A DNA stretch of 64,000 bases from Gloeobacter kilaueensis JS1. GTDB lineage: Bacteria; Cyanobacteriota; Cyanobacteriia; Gloeobacterales; Gloeobacteraceae. The stretch lies in assembly GCF_000484535.1 (NCBI RefSeq), contig NC_022600.1, positions 2,542,001 through 2,606,000 of the forward strand, read 5' to 3'. Positions 35,414 to 44,014 of this stretch are shown here, piece by piece (the first letter of the stretch is position 1; every line of letters starts with the position of its first letter). Under the pieces are notes generated by a model. The model was not told where the DNA came from. It did not search any database and saw only the letters and a program-made list of their open reading frames with translations. Position numbers and translations under genes: made by a program.

Positions 35414-35976
35414 GACGCCGCCGGTATCTGGATCGTATGGTCCTGGCGCTTTTGGCTCTGGCAGTTTCCTCTGGCACCTGCCAGGCCGCCCAACCTTACC
35501 GGGACTTGATCTTGGGCTTTCAGTTCGTACCGCCGCCGGGCTGGGAGTTGGGCGAAGTGCGGGGCAAATTGGGCGAGGTGGCGCTCGTCTATCCGGCGGT
35601 GCGCGGCGCGGTGATTTTGCTGACCGTCAGGGCGAACGCCCGCCAGAAAGACGACGGCAAACCGGCCACCCCAGCCCAGCTCGTCGAGATTGGCCGCCTC
35701 TATCAGCAGCGCCTTGAGCGGGGCCAGTTGGGCAATACCTATAGAACGTTTCGTCTGCTTGACAGCGCCCCCGGCTACATGGGCAACTTCAACACCGCCG
35801 AGCTATTGTTTCGGGCCCAGCCGGCCCGCCGTTCCCTTACGGAGGGCCGCATCTTCGTCACCGTCGGAGGCGACATGGGCCGGTTGGTGACGATTTTGCT
35901 GGTCACTCCCGAACCCCTGTTCGCCCGGCTCAAGCCCGCCGTGGACGCAATTGCCCGCTCGTTCGCGCTGCTTTAA
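35410..35976 (+). CDS. Exported PsbP-like protein (tentative)
   Basis: A 188-residue protein with a signal peptide (MVLALLALAVSSGTCQA). The body (YRDLILGFQFVPPPGWEL ... VTILLVTPEPLFARLKPAVDAIARSF) has the strand order and ending of PsbP-like proteins, a fold linked to photosystem II and to other lumenal roles. The resemblance is moderate. Its ATG overlaps the ycf54 stop (ATGA), and its own stop overlaps the convergent aldo/keto reductase gene by 4 bases. Confidence 0.65.
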   Translation: MRRRRYLDRMVLALLALAVSSGTCQAAQPYRDLILGFQFVPPPGWELGEVRGKLGEVALVYPAVRGAVILLTVRANARQKDDGKPATPAQLVEIGRLYQQRLERGQLGNTYRTFRLLDSAPGYMGNFNTAELLFRAQPARRSLTEGRIFVTVGGDMGRLVTILLVTPEPLFARLKPAVDAIARSFALL

Positions 35977-37055
35977 CGCCGGTACTCGTCGCCGCAGTCG
36001 CCGATGATCCGAAACAGATCCTGCGAGCGCTGGAGGACGACGGCGATGCGCGTGCGATCGCCGCTGTCGAGGCTGAAACCGGCGGTGCGGGCATTGTCCT
36101 GCCAGTGATCGGCGAGGCCCAGGCGTGCTCCGACGATCACCCCGGCCACCGCCGGGCGGTCAAGGATATAGCGCGTCGCCACGTTCGCGATCTGAACTTT
36201 GTGTTTGTCGGCGATAAATTTGAGCACCCGCAACAGTTCTTGAAACAATCGCCAGCCGCCCCACAGATCGACCATCTGCTTGTACTTGCGCAAACTCGCG
36301 GTCGTGAGCTGGTCAGCCCTGGGTTCCGGCTGCTCAAGGTACTTTTCGCTGAGCAACCCTCCGAGCAAGGTGCCGTAGGCGAGCAACCTGACGCCGTTCG
36401 CCTCGCACAGCCGCACCATCTCGACTTCGGGCCGCCGGTCGATAAGCGAGTACTGCACCTGATTGGAGACGATCCGCACACCGGTCTTGAGGATAATTTC
36501 CAGCCGCCGGGTGTCGAAGTTGGTGAGGGCGAGGTGGCGGATCCGGCCTTCTCGCTGCAACTCGGCCAGGTGAGCGAGGGCTTCGAGATAGCTCAAATCG
36601 GCGTAGTCCCACCAGTGAAACTGCAACAGATCGAGAACCGGTGTGTCCATGCGCCTGAGGGAGACACCGATGGCCTGCTCCACGAGAGAGCGCGGCATCG
36701 GCCCTGGCCTTGGCACCCACTTGGTGAGGGCTTGAAGATTGGCGAGGGCTTCCGGGCCGCGCTCGGCTTTCAGGCGGCGGCGAAATTCGCCGATAAAATC
36801 TTCAGCCGGGCCGTAGTGATCCGCCAGATCGAAGGTTGTAAAGCCCGCGTCAAAGTACCGGCCCATCGACTCAAGCGCTGCCTGGGGCCGAATCGGGCCG
36901 TGGGCACCGCTCACCTGCCACAGGCCGGTCAAAATCCGGCAGATATTCAATCCGGGGGCAAGCTCCAGCCGCTCCGGTCCAGGTGGGTTCTCGGAAGCTG
37001 GAGGCGGCGCTTTTGCCTGGCTCACGGGCACTCTTCTCGCAACGAATACAGGCAT
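35973..37055 (-). CDS. Aldo/keto reductase
   Basis: A 360-residue NADPH-dependent reductase of the aldo/keto family, fold (beta/alpha)8. The catalytic set is visible: Asp and Tyr in FDLADHYGP, Lys in LTKWVPRP and His in LQFHWWDY. The nucleotide-binding end VAGVIVGARL is present. About 35 N-terminal residues rich in Pro precede the barrel, so the true start may be later. The substrate is not known. Confidence 0.85.
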   Translation of the reverse strand: MPVFVARRVPVSQAKAPPPASENPPGPERLELAPGLNICRILTGLWQVSGAHGPIRPQAALESMGRYFDAGFTTFDLADHYGPAEDFIGEFRRRLKAERGPEALANLQALTKWVPRPGPMPRSLVEQAIGVSLRRMDTPVLDLLQFHWWDYADLSYLEALAHLAELQREGRIRHLALTNFDTRRLEIILKTGVRIVSNQVQYSLIDRRPEVEMVRLCEANGVRLLAYGTLLGGLLSEKYLEQPEPRADQLTTASLRKYKQMVDLWGGWRLFQELLRVLKFIADKHKVQIANVATRYILDRPAVAGVIVGARLGLADHWQDNARTAGFSLDSGDRTRIAVVLQRSQDLFRIIGDCGDEYRR

Positions 37056-37138
37056 TTTATCGCGCCCCCCTGCCCCGGCAAAGTAAGCCAGATCCGGCTG
37101 GGCTTCTCGCCAAAACCAGCTAAAAACAGGGTTCTGAG

Positions 37139-38239
37139 CTACTGGAGCAACCTACAAATTTTGCGGACGTATCCGGGCATCGGGTAGGAGGGCCACTGCT
37201 CCGGCAAGGCCCAGATCTGGGGACGATGGGCGAACATCTCCGGCAATGTTGGAGGGTCAATCCAGCGCGCCCGCAGGACAAGGGCGTTCAAGATCCGGTG
37301 GGTAAATTCGTGTTCTACCCGTCCGGGAGAATCGAGCAGTTGCAGTCGCTCACCAAAGATGGACCGGATCAAGGCTTCGGGTTCTGCGCCTGCGGGCCAG
37401 TCTAGAAGCGGAAATTCCCAGAGCCCGGCAAGCAGCCCCCCCTCGGGCCGCTGCAGAAGCCAGTACTGGCCCTGATGCTCGATCGGAACGCTTATTGTGC
37501 GCAGGATTCGTCGCTCGGTGCGGGTAGCCCTCACAGGAAGGCGGGCCGGATCGCCCGTGTGCCGTCCGGCACAATCGGCCTGCCAGGGACAGAGCAGGCA
37601 TCGGGGCGTGCGCGGCAGGCAGACGGTAGCCCCCAGATCCATCAGCGCCTGGTTGAAGTCGCGGGGAAAATCGGGGTCGATGAGGGTGGCAGAAAAGTGC
37701 CAGAGTTTTGCCTCCGCCTGCCGATGAGGGTCGGCGACAGCAAAAAGCCGGCTCAGGACGCGGCGGACGTTGGCATCGAGGATGGCCTCGCACTGATCGA
37801 AGGCGCTGCTTAAGATCGCGGCGGCAGTGGAGCGACCGATGCCGGGCAATGCCTGCACCTGGGCAAGGGTGCGCGGAAAGGAACCGCCGTGCTGGGCTTG
37901 AATCTGCTGCGCCGCTTTTTGCAGGTTGTGCGCCCGCGCATAGTAACCCAGGCCCTCCCAGAGCTTGAGCACTGCGCCCGGCTCGGCTCGGGCAAGGCTT
38001 GCGATCGTGGGTAGGGTAGTGAGCCAGCGTTCGTAGTAGGGCAGAACGGTTTTTACCTGGGTCTGCTGGAGCATGATCTCAGACACCCAGATTGCATAGG
38101 GATCGCGGGTTTTGCGCCAGGGCAAATCGCGCCCGGACTGCCCGTACCAGGCTAGAAGTTGACGGCGCAACCGGCGCATCTGCTCGTCGAGGAGGACCAC
38201 CGAAAAATCGTTTCTCCAGACTTTTGACTGCTCCATCAT
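37139..38239 (-). CDS. mutY: A/G-specific adenine glycosylase
   Basis: A 366-residue DNA repair enzyme that removes adenine opposite 8-oxoguanine. The catalytic Glu lies in SEIMLQQTQV, the helix-hairpin-helix is LPGIGRSTAAAI followed by the Asp in LDANVRRVLSR, and the 4Fe-4S ligands are spaced C-x6-C-x2-C-x5-C (CLPRTPRCLLCPWQADC). A NUDIX-like domain for 8-oxoG recognition forms the C-terminus. The frame is open to 38449, but that overlaps the upstream gene and is not protein-like; ATG at 38239 (or 38236) is preferred. Confidence 0.92.
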   Translation of the reverse strand: MMEQSKVWRNDFSVVLLDEQMRRLRRQLLAWYGQSGRDLPWRKTRDPYAIWVSEIMLQQTQVKTVLPYYERWLTTLPTIASLARAEPGAVLKLWEGLGYYARAHNLQKAAQQIQAQHGGSFPRTLAQVQALPGIGRSTAAAILSSAFDQCEAILDANVRRVLSRLFAVADPHRQAEAKLWHFSATLIDPDFPRDFNQALMDLGATVCLPRTPRCLLCPWQADCAGRHTGDPARLPVRATRTERRILRTISVPIEHQGQYWLLQRPEGGLLAGLWEFPLLDWPAGAEPEALIRSIFGERLQLLDSPGRVEHEFTHRILNALVLRARWIDPPTLPEMFAHRPQIWALPEQWPSYPMPGYVRKICRLLQ

Positions 38240-38262
38240 CGAACGAACGCCGCCGAATGTTT

Positions 38263-38595
38263 TCAGGCGGTCGTGCGGCGGGCGGTCGTGAGCGGCAGGG
38301 CGTACAGTTCGGCGGCGCGCACCCGCCACAGTTCGTCTGAGATCAACCGCTCGCGGCCCGTGGCCACCAGCACCATCAACTGGGCCACCTCGTTGTCGAG
38401 GGCGTAGCCGCGCCGGACGGTCGCAGCAAAGTCGGCGACCGGTGGCCACTGCCTCGCCCCAGGCAGGTTGTAGCCTTCGGCGCGCAACAGCGAGAGCTTG
38501 AGCCGACAGGCCAGCAGCGTCGCCTGCTCCTCCAGACGCAGCGCCTGACGAACAGCGACGGGAGAGCGACCGGAAAGCTTGCGAGAAGGAGCCAT
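38263..38595 (-). CDS. Hypothetical protein upstream of mutY
   Basis: A 110-residue basic protein, probably helical (RQALRLEEQATLLACRLKLSLLRAEGYNLPGARQWP...). The ATG at 38595 (MAPSRKLSGRSPV) is chosen because a strong promoter lies just upstream, although the frame is open farther. It is 23 bases upstream of mutY on the same strand and probably shares its transcript. I do not recognise the family. Confidence 0.55.
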   Translation of the reverse strand: MAPSRKLSGRSPVAVRQALRLEEQATLLACRLKLSLLRAEGYNLPGARQWPPVADFAATVRRGYALDNEVAQLMVLVATGRERLISDELWRVRAAELYALPLTTARRTTA

Positions 38596-38623
38596 GACAG
38601 ATAAATTATGGTCGTTTGTCCAT

Positions 38624-38652
38624 ATTATAGGGTCAAATGGGACGTTTGTCCA
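38624..38652 (-). promoter_or_regulatory. Promoter with repeated operator-like box
   Basis: On the minus strand TGGACA (38652-38647) and TATAAT (38629-38624) are exactly 17 bases apart. The decamer TGGACAAACG covers the -35 box. It recurs (as ATGGACAAACG) just after the -10 box, near the expected transcription start (forward strand CGTTTGTCCA at 38613-38622 and 38643-38652). The promoter overlaps the last codons of the upstream glycosyltransferase gene and would drive the hypothetical gene and mutY. Confidence 0.7.
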
Positions 38653-39722
38653 GTGCGCGAGCGGGCACAGGCAAAAAACCATTCTTCAAAGCGACCGCCG
38701 AGGGCGGAAAGGGAGTAGTGGGCTTCGACGTGGGCGCGGCAGCGGGCGCGGTCGATCGCGGGCAGGCGGGCAATCGCGGCGACGAGAGCTTGCACGTCGT
38801 CGGGGGGGACGAGGTAGCCGGTGAGGCCATCTATGACCGTTTCCGCCGGGCCGCCGCGCTCGTAGGCGATTACCGGCACACCGCAGGCCATCGCCTCGAT
38901 GGCGACGTTGCCAAAAGCTTCGATCCACTTGGGAGTAAAGAGCATCCCGCTCGCCGTGCGCAGGATGCGCTGCATGGCGTCGGTATCAAAAAAGCCCCGG
39001 TAGTGGACCTCAGCTTGCGGGTAGCGGGAGCGGACCTGCTCGAAGTAGGCGCTATCCTGCATTCGGCCCAGAAGGTGCAGCGGCAGACCACTTACCGCCG
39101 CTGCCGCCACTGCGTCTTCCAATCCTTTTTCGGGGGCGATCCGGCCCACCCAGGCAAGCCAGGGCTCGGGCTCGGCGCAAAATTCGTACTCCGCCGGGTC
39201 GAGACCAAAGGGCAGGATGGTGAGCTTAGAAGCGAGCGGTCCGAAAGTTTGGGCCTGGCTTTTTGTGTAGACGGCGATCGTGCCGGGAAAGGCGGCGAGC
39301 ACCCGAGCCATCTCCTCGTCGATGCTGTCGAGCAGCGAGCCCATCGTGATCATGTGGGCCAAGGGAGTCCGAAAAAAAGGAGTCAGATAAAGGGGCAGCC
39401 AGTCGTAGCACCAGTTGAAGATCAAGTCATAGTCGTCCTGGCGGGCGCGGGCGGCCTCGAAGAGGTTGGCCAGCGTCGAAGGCTGGGGTAAGACGACCGG
39501 GCTGGTGCGACCCGTGTGCTGGGCGGAGCCAGGGGGCAGACCGGCAGGAGCGGCTACCAGGGGGATCTCGCCGGTGCGGCTCCCTTCGGGGGCGATAAGA
39601 TGCACCAGATGGCCGCGACGGGTGAGTTCGCGGGCGAGGGTGAGGACGTTGAACTCGACACCCCCGGCGGTGCCTGTGCCGAGGGGGCCGAGGGCGGAGG
39701 AGACGAACAACAGGCGCAGCAT
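38625..39722 (-). CDS. Family 4 glycosyltransferase
   Basis: A 365-residue GT-B glycosyltransferase. The N-terminal half has GTAGGVEFNVLTLARELTRRGH, the C-terminal half has LAWVGRIAPEKGLEDAV and the donor-binding EAFGNVAIEAMACGVPVIAYERGG. It uses a nucleotide sugar; acceptor and sugar are unknown. It follows an aldose epimerase-like gene by 13 bases on the same strand, pointing to a carbohydrate operon. Confidence 0.87.
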   Translation of the reverse strand: MLRLLFVSSALGPLGTGTAGGVEFNVLTLARELTRRGHLVHLIAPEGSRTGEIPLVAAPAGLPPGSAQHTGRTSPVVLPQPSTLANLFEAARARQDDYDLIFNWCYDWLPLYLTPFFRTPLAHMITMGSLLDSIDEEMARVLAAFPGTIAVYTKSQAQTFGPLASKLTILPFGLDPAEYEFCAEPEPWLAWVGRIAPEKGLEDAVAAAAVSGLPLHLLGRMQDSAYFEQVRSRYPQAEVHYRGFFDTDAMQRILRTASGMLFTPKWIEAFGNVAIEAMACGVPVIAYERGGPAETVIDGLTGYLVPPDDVQALVAAIARLPAIDRARCRAHVEAHYSLSALGGRFEEWFFACARSRTGQTSHLTL

Positions 39723-39735
39723 GGGCAGGGGATCT

Positions 39736-40605
39736 CTAAAGAAGTTCTCCCAGAATTGAAATCTGGGCGCTCAGCCGCTCGCCAGGTGGAACGTGCTGGA
39801 GATGATCGCCGGTATTGAGGGCGTTGCGGGGAGCCATCCAGGGTTCCAGGCAGAAAAAGGGCTTGCCCTGGAGCGTCCAGAAGACCAAGTAGGCGAACAG
39901 CGGATCGTACTCCAGAGTGAGCCGGTAGCCGTCGGCGGGACTGGTGACGGTCGCCCGCTGGCCGTTCACGTCCGTAAAGATCCAATCGACGGCGGGCGCG
40001 TCCAATGGAAAAACGCCCTGCCAGCGATCGGCATTGCCGCTCACCTGATCGACGTAGTGCCGGGCGGGTAGGGCAAACTGCAACTTTGATTTGTCACTGC
40101 AGGCAAAGTACGGATGGAACCCGGCGTACATCGGCATCGGGTAGTCCGAGAGGTTGGCGTACTCCTGGCGGATAGTAAGTTCGTTGCCGCGCAACAGATA
40201 GTGAAAGCGCAGCTCGAAGGGGAAGGGATAGTGCTCAAGCGTCGCTTCGGAACTGGTGAGCACCAGGGTGAGCCCGGCAGCGCCCACGGTCGATTCTTCG
40301 ATCACCTGCCACTCCAGCAATCGGGCCAGACCGTGCTGTTTGAGGGTGTAAGTTCGGCCCAGCGCCGTGTAGCTGTCGCCCGCCAGGTTGGCACAGATTG
40401 GAAAAAGTACCGGGATACCGCCGCGCACCGAGCGGGCCGGATCGCTAAACGTCTCGTAATCGAGGTAGAGCAGATCGTGCCCCGCCAGCCGAAAGCCCGT
40501 CACCATCCCGCCCCGGCCAGGGGCAATCTCGACAGCTGCGTGCGTTTCGGTATCGACGAGGCGGCAGCTCGCAAAAGGACCGATCTCGCGCTCGATATGA
40601 AACAT
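39736..40605 (-). CDS. Aldose 1-epimerase family protein
   Basis: A 289-residue galactose-mutarotase-like beta-sandwich protein. Family features are the conserved RGGIPVLFPICANL near the sugar site, YAGFHPYFACSDK with its catalytic-type His, and CLEPWMAPRNALNTG containing the Glu expected to act as base. It interconverts anomers of a hexose or hexose phosphate. It precedes the glycosyltransferase and follows the ferredoxin-like gene by 3 bases. Confidence 0.85.
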   Translation of the reverse strand: MFHIEREIGPFASCRLVDTETHAAVEIAPGRGGMVTGFRLAGHDLLYLDYETFSDPARSVRGGIPVLFPICANLAGDSYTALGRTYTLKQHGLARLLEWQVIEESTVGAAGLTLVLTSSEATLEHYPFPFELRFHYLLRGNELTIRQEYANLSDYPMPMYAGFHPYFACSDKSKLQFALPARHYVDQVSGNADRWQGVFPLDAPAVDWIFTDVNGQRATVTSPADGYRLTLEYDPLFAYLVFWTLQGKPFFCLEPWMAPRNALNTGDHLQHVPPGERLSAQISILGELL

Positions 40606-40608
40606 TGT

Positions 40609-41193
40609 CTACTCCAGCTTTGGTAGCAGCTCGCGCAGCAAAATCTCCGACGCTTCGGCGGGATCGACGCAGGTGTGCCGGGCCTTGGAAGGCATAATCA
40701 CCAGATTCGGCCCCTGCTTGCAGCGCTTCATGCAGCCGGTGGTCTCGACGGTGACTTTATCTTGCAACTCGTAGCGCTCGACGGTTTCTTTGAGCTGAGC
40801 AATTAACTGGCGGGCTCCCCGCTTGCAACAATCAGAACTCTTGCAGACCAGGACGCGGGTGGTGGGTGAAGCGGGGCCGCTCTGCGGCTGTACGGGTTCC
40901 AGTTCCGGTAGAGTCGGCGGAAGCGATTGTGCTCCTGCCAGAGCCGCTGCCTTCAGATGCAGAATCACCGTCGCCTTGAGGTAATAGTCGCCGTCGTCGT
41001 CTATCTTGAGCTTGCCGCGCACCTGGACGCGATCGCCGGGGGCGATGGTGCGGGTGAGCCGGTAGGACCACTCTTTGGGAAATTTGACAGTGAGCGCCCC
41101 CTCGGGTGTCGCCAGTCGGCAGCGGTTGATGAGCCCGTGTTTGCCCGCCACAAAAGCGAGCACCTCCCCCTCCAGTGTCCGGACTTCGCCCAT
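40609..41193 (-). CDS. (2Fe-2S) ferredoxin domain protein
   Basis: A 194-residue protein. The first part (GEVLAFVAGKHGLINRCRLATPEGALTVKFPKEW) looks like a small beta-barrel, and the second is a thioredoxin-like [2Fe-2S] ferredoxin with ligands in CKSSDCCKRG and TTGCMKRCKQGPN. It should carry electrons; the partner is unknown. AGAGGAAG sits 7 or so bases before the ATG at 41193, which decides the start over an open frame reaching 41289. Confidence 0.78.
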   Translation of the reverse strand: MGEVRTLEGEVLAFVAGKHGLINRCRLATPEGALTVKFPKEWSYRLTRTIAPGDRVQVRGKLKIDDDGDYYLKATVILHLKAAALAGAQSLPPTLPELEPVQPQSGPASPTTRVLVCKSSDCCKRGARQLIAQLKETVERYELQDKVTVETTGCMKRCKQGPNLVIMPSKARHTCVDPAEASEILLRELLPKLE

Positions 41194-41279
41194 GCGCTTC
41201 TTCCTCTGGTTCCTCTTCAAAGTAACATTGCGATCCAATCGCTGGTCGGGGGGCAGCCTGCCGGTACAATAGGAGGCTA

Positions 41280-41870
41280 GTGAACCCACTATCGAGATTC
41301 GCTCCTATGGTCGCGCTTCGCCATCAACTGCGTCAGGCTTTCGGTCAGCTCCAGGACAACCCCGTCGGCCTTGAGCGCAGCATCACAGAACCCGTCACCG
41401 AGGGACTCAATCACCTGCTGGCGAGCTTCTACACGCTCTATCACCAGTATCAAAAGCACCACTGGGTCGTCGAGGGCACCGAGTTTGGCGAGCTGCACCA
41501 GACTTTCGACGACTACGCCGGTGACACTCGCGGTTACGCCGAGGAGTTGGGCGAGCGCATCGACGGCCTGGGAGCGGTGCCGGTGAGCCGTCCGGCCCGC
41601 CTGCAGGAGATGTCCTGCTTCCAGCCCGAAGATGACGGCGTCTTCGACTGCCGGACGATGCTCGTCAACGACCTCGCAGCGGAGCAGTCGATCATCCGGC
41701 TGTTGCGCCAGCAGATCGCGACCGCCGGAAGCCTGGGCGACTATGCCACCGAGCACTACCTCAAGCAGGTGCTCCTGGGCACCGAGGAGCGGGCCTTTCA
41801 CCTCTCCCACTACCTGGCCGACGACAGCCTGGTGCTCGATCTCGACTTACCAACCAACGGCAACCGCTGA
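41280..41870 (+). CDS. Dps family ferritin-like protein
   Basis: A 196-residue Dps-type protein that stores iron and protects DNA from peroxide. The ferroxidase-site region YQKHHWVVEGTEFGELHQTFDDYAGDTRGYAEELGERIDGLG has the family's His/Asp/Glu spacing. AGGAGG lies 3 bases before a GTG at 41280; an ATG at 41307 has no such site, so the GTG is taken, although the short spacing is unusual. Divergent from the ferredoxin-like gene. Confidence 0.85.
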   Translation: MNPLSRFAPMVALRHQLRQAFGQLQDNPVGLERSITEPVTEGLNHLLASFYTLYHQYQKHHWVVEGTEFGELHQTFDDYAGDTRGYAEELGERIDGLGAVPVSRPARLQEMSCFQPEDDGVFDCRTMLVNDLAAEQSIIRLLRQQIATAGSLGDYATEHYLKQVLLGTEERAFHLSHYLADDSLVLDLDLPTNGNR

Positions 41871-42028
41871 GCTTCGCAGCCGCTTCATCTTCTCTTCAAG
41901 GGGCCTTCATAATCGCCCTTCTGCCCAGCGTTAGGCTGCGATCGGGAAAGAATGTGCTTTCCTGCCAGCGGCTTCCCCCCTCGTGCGCGTACTCCCGCAC
42001 TGCTGGCACATTCGCTGTGTTTGCTTGC

Positions 42029-42066
42029 AGAGGCGGCGTTTCCCTCCGGTTGCCGCCTCTTTCGTT
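42029..42066 (+). terminator. Terminator-like hairpin downstream of dps
   Basis: AGAGGCGGC (42029-42037) pairs with GCCGCCTCT (42052-42060) across a 14-base loop and is followed by TTCGTTTC. It lies about 160 bases past the dps stop. Confidence 0.5.
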
Positions 42067-42418
42067 TCGGCACCACTGGACAGGAAGAGAACCTCCGTCG
42101 GGCTTTTTTGGGGTGTCGGGATGGGAGCTGCAACCGAAAATCAAAGGGTATTACTGCTATTCGCCCGGCAGCCATTTCAGGCGCTATCCAGTGATTAAAG
42201 TTCAGCAGCCGAGTACTCCGATTGTTGAGATTGGCCTAAAAAATTATCAAACATAGCCATCGTCAAAAGCAGGCAAGAATTGCCCCTGGCAGTACCCCAG
42301 ACCTGCCCCAGATTCTGGATCGCCAAAAGGCGACGTGATACCCGGTTGCAGTTTATCTGCGCGAAAATAACCCTTCCTGCTCGCCCTCATCCCCTCCTCG
42401 CCCTTACCTATCCCGCCT

Positions 42419-42510
42419 GCAGCCCAGTTACAGTGAACCCCCCTCTTTTCTCCTCGCCCCGGCGGGGGCAGGAGAGAGGAGGGGGGCAGGGGGGTGGAGA
42501 GAGGTGGGGG
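42419..42510 (-). repeat. Dispersed GC-rich repeat, copy 2 (inverted)
   Basis: The reverse complement of this stretch matches 15631-15722. It starts with GCAGCCCAGTTACAGTGAAC, then a C-rich part, a CCCCGGCGGGG centre and a G-rich part ending in GGTGGGGG. Differences are mostly small changes within the C/G runs. Confidence 0.85.
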
Positions 42511-42596
42511 AAAAGCCCCCTTAAACTCCCAGCTGTTTGCAGATCAACCGCGAACTCAAAACCACGAAAGTATTGATTGCATTGGTATGAGCCCAT

Positions 42597-43340
42597 TTAT
42601 TGGCGGACGCGAGACCTGGTAGCCATCTCTCGACGCCTCTGCCCGCCAAACCTTGCAACAAGCATCAAAATCGCCATGCTCACTGCACCACCACCGGCTA
42701 TCGGCTCCGGGGTGGCTTGCACGCCACTCAGCGCAATCGTGTAGGGCAGTTCCACCAGCGGTTGTTGAGCCACAAGCTGTGGAGCATATCCTGCCAGTGG
42801 ACCGGCATCCGGGTTCGCCTCGATGATGCCCGGATGGAACTCCGCAGGGGCTGGCGGCTGCGGGAAGATCAATGTACGGCTCGCATCAACTGGCAACACA
42901 GGAGGAGCCGAGACCGAGACACCCAGATAGTAAAGCCCCGCCGCCAGGTTGCTCGCACTGAGGGTGGACTGCTTCACGGTGCTATCTGCATCGTCGTTGA
43001 AGATGATGCCATTGCCCTGGGCATCGTAAAGATAGAGTTGGGTATCGAAGTTCGCTCCGCCAACGGTGGAAGCGCTGAACGCCCCGCCTGTCAGCTCTAT
43101 CTCGAACAGATCTATCGAGTCTGTAAACTCATACGGCACGAACCCGCTCTCGACATTGCCACTGATGAACTGCAGCGGCGTACCGTCCATGGCCGTGTCA
43201 CTGACCGCCTGGGCGCTGGTGGGTAGGCTCCCGGCATCGCCTGATTCGGCATAGGTAAAAGCATGTGCCTGACTGCCCACACCGAGCAAGGCAGTAACGA
43301 GCACCAAGGACCAGGATATACGCAGTATCGAACGGTTCAT
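42597..43340 (-). CDS. Exported protein with PEP-CTERM-like sorting signal
   Basis: A 247-residue protein with a signal peptide (WSLVLVTALLGVGSQAHA). A beta-rich domain contains FDTQLYLYDAQGNGIIFNDDAD, typical of the DVUA0089 / pre-peptidase C-like group. The C-terminus has TPEPIAGGG, a hydrophobic helix (AVSMAILMLVARF) and a basic end (GQRRRE), the plan of PEP-CTERM signals cut by exosortases. The helix is followed by 13 more residues, longer than usual. Probably a surface or secreted protein; ligand unknown. Confidence 0.75.
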   Translation of the reverse strand: MNRSILRISWSLVLVTALLGVGSQAHAFTYAESGDAGSLPTSAQAVSDTAMDGTPLQFISGNVESGFVPYEFTDSIDLFEIELTGGAFSASTVGGANFDTQLYLYDAQGNGIIFNDDADSTVKQSTLSASNLAAGLYYLGVSVSAPPVLPVDASRTLIFPQPPAPAEFHPGIIEANPDAGPLAGYAPQLVAQQPLVELPYTIALSGVQATPEPIAGGGAVSMAILMLVARFGGQRRREMATRSRVRQ

Positions 43341-43596
43341 TGCCCACTGTAAAGTCTGTACGTTACTCTACCACATCCGTTGCCAACTTCAGGGCGGGTA
43401 AAAGCGAACAGTATATTGACGGCTGAGCCGGTCCGATTGCCAGAAGCGCAACCACTTGCAAAGCGTAGAAGTAAAGTTGATGGTGCAGAGGCACGAACTA
43501 CCAGCAGCTATTGCCGGTTCTTACAGTTATCAAAGCCGCCTGATGAGGAGGTTTCAGGCTCTTCCAGCTAAGCGCGTTGCGCATCTGGTGGGCTTC

Positions 43597-43995
43597 TTAG
43601 AGCACACCGGCGGCGCGCAGGCGGGCGTTGGCCCGCTCCTGGGCGGTTTTTGCCTGCAACAGTTCGCTCTTGTCCTGGCTGGTGGCAAGGGTCTGCTCGG
43701 CGCGGGCGAGGGCGGTGCGGGCGCGCTCGACATCGATGTTGCTGCCCAGTTCGGCGGCGTTGACCAGGACGCTCACCTCGTTGTTATCGACTTCGGCGAA
43801 GCCCCCGAGTACGGCGATCGGGATGAACGTGCCCTGCTTGCGCACCCGCATCACCCCGTTGCCGAGGCCAGTCAAAAGCGGCGCGTGGTTGGTGAGGATG
43901 CCCAATTGCCCGGTCAGACTGGGCAGGATCACCTCGTCTACCTGCTCGTCGTAGACCACCTTGTCGGGGGCGACCACCTTGATACTGAGAACCAT
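43597..43995 (-). CDS. atpC: ATP synthase epsilon subunit
   Basis: A 132-residue F1 epsilon subunit. The N-terminal beta-sandwich starts VLSIKVVAPDKVVYDEQVDEVILPSLTGQLGILTNHAPLL, and the C-terminal helices include RARTALARAEQTLA. It inhibits and couples rotation in F1. In cyanobacteria it usually follows the beta-subunit gene directly; here an E2 gene lies between them. Confidence 0.95.
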   Translation of the reverse strand: MVLSIKVVAPDKVVYDEQVDEVILPSLTGQLGILTNHAPLLTGLGNGVMRVRKQGTFIPIAVLGGFAEVDNNEVSVLVNAAELGSNIDVERARTALARAEQTLATSQDKSELLQAKTAQERANARLRAAGVL

Positions 43996-44014
43996 GACAC
44001 TCCCTCTTCAATCG

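Larger units (their letters stand above)
41871..42596. other. Long intergenic region after dps
   Basis: This 726-base gap lies between dps and a convergent PEP-CTERM-like gene. It holds a terminator-like hairpin (42029-42066) and the second copy of the dispersed GC-rich repeat (42419-42510). Several overlapping small frames are present on both strands around 41.9-42.2 kb, but none looks like a protein. The stretch 42180-42260 is AT-richer. No RNA gene was recognised. Confidence 0.5.

Noticed and set aside
41885-42256. Several overlapping small frames on both strands after dps
   Set aside because: None has a ribosome site with a convincing protein sequence. They overlap each other and a terminator-like hairpin.
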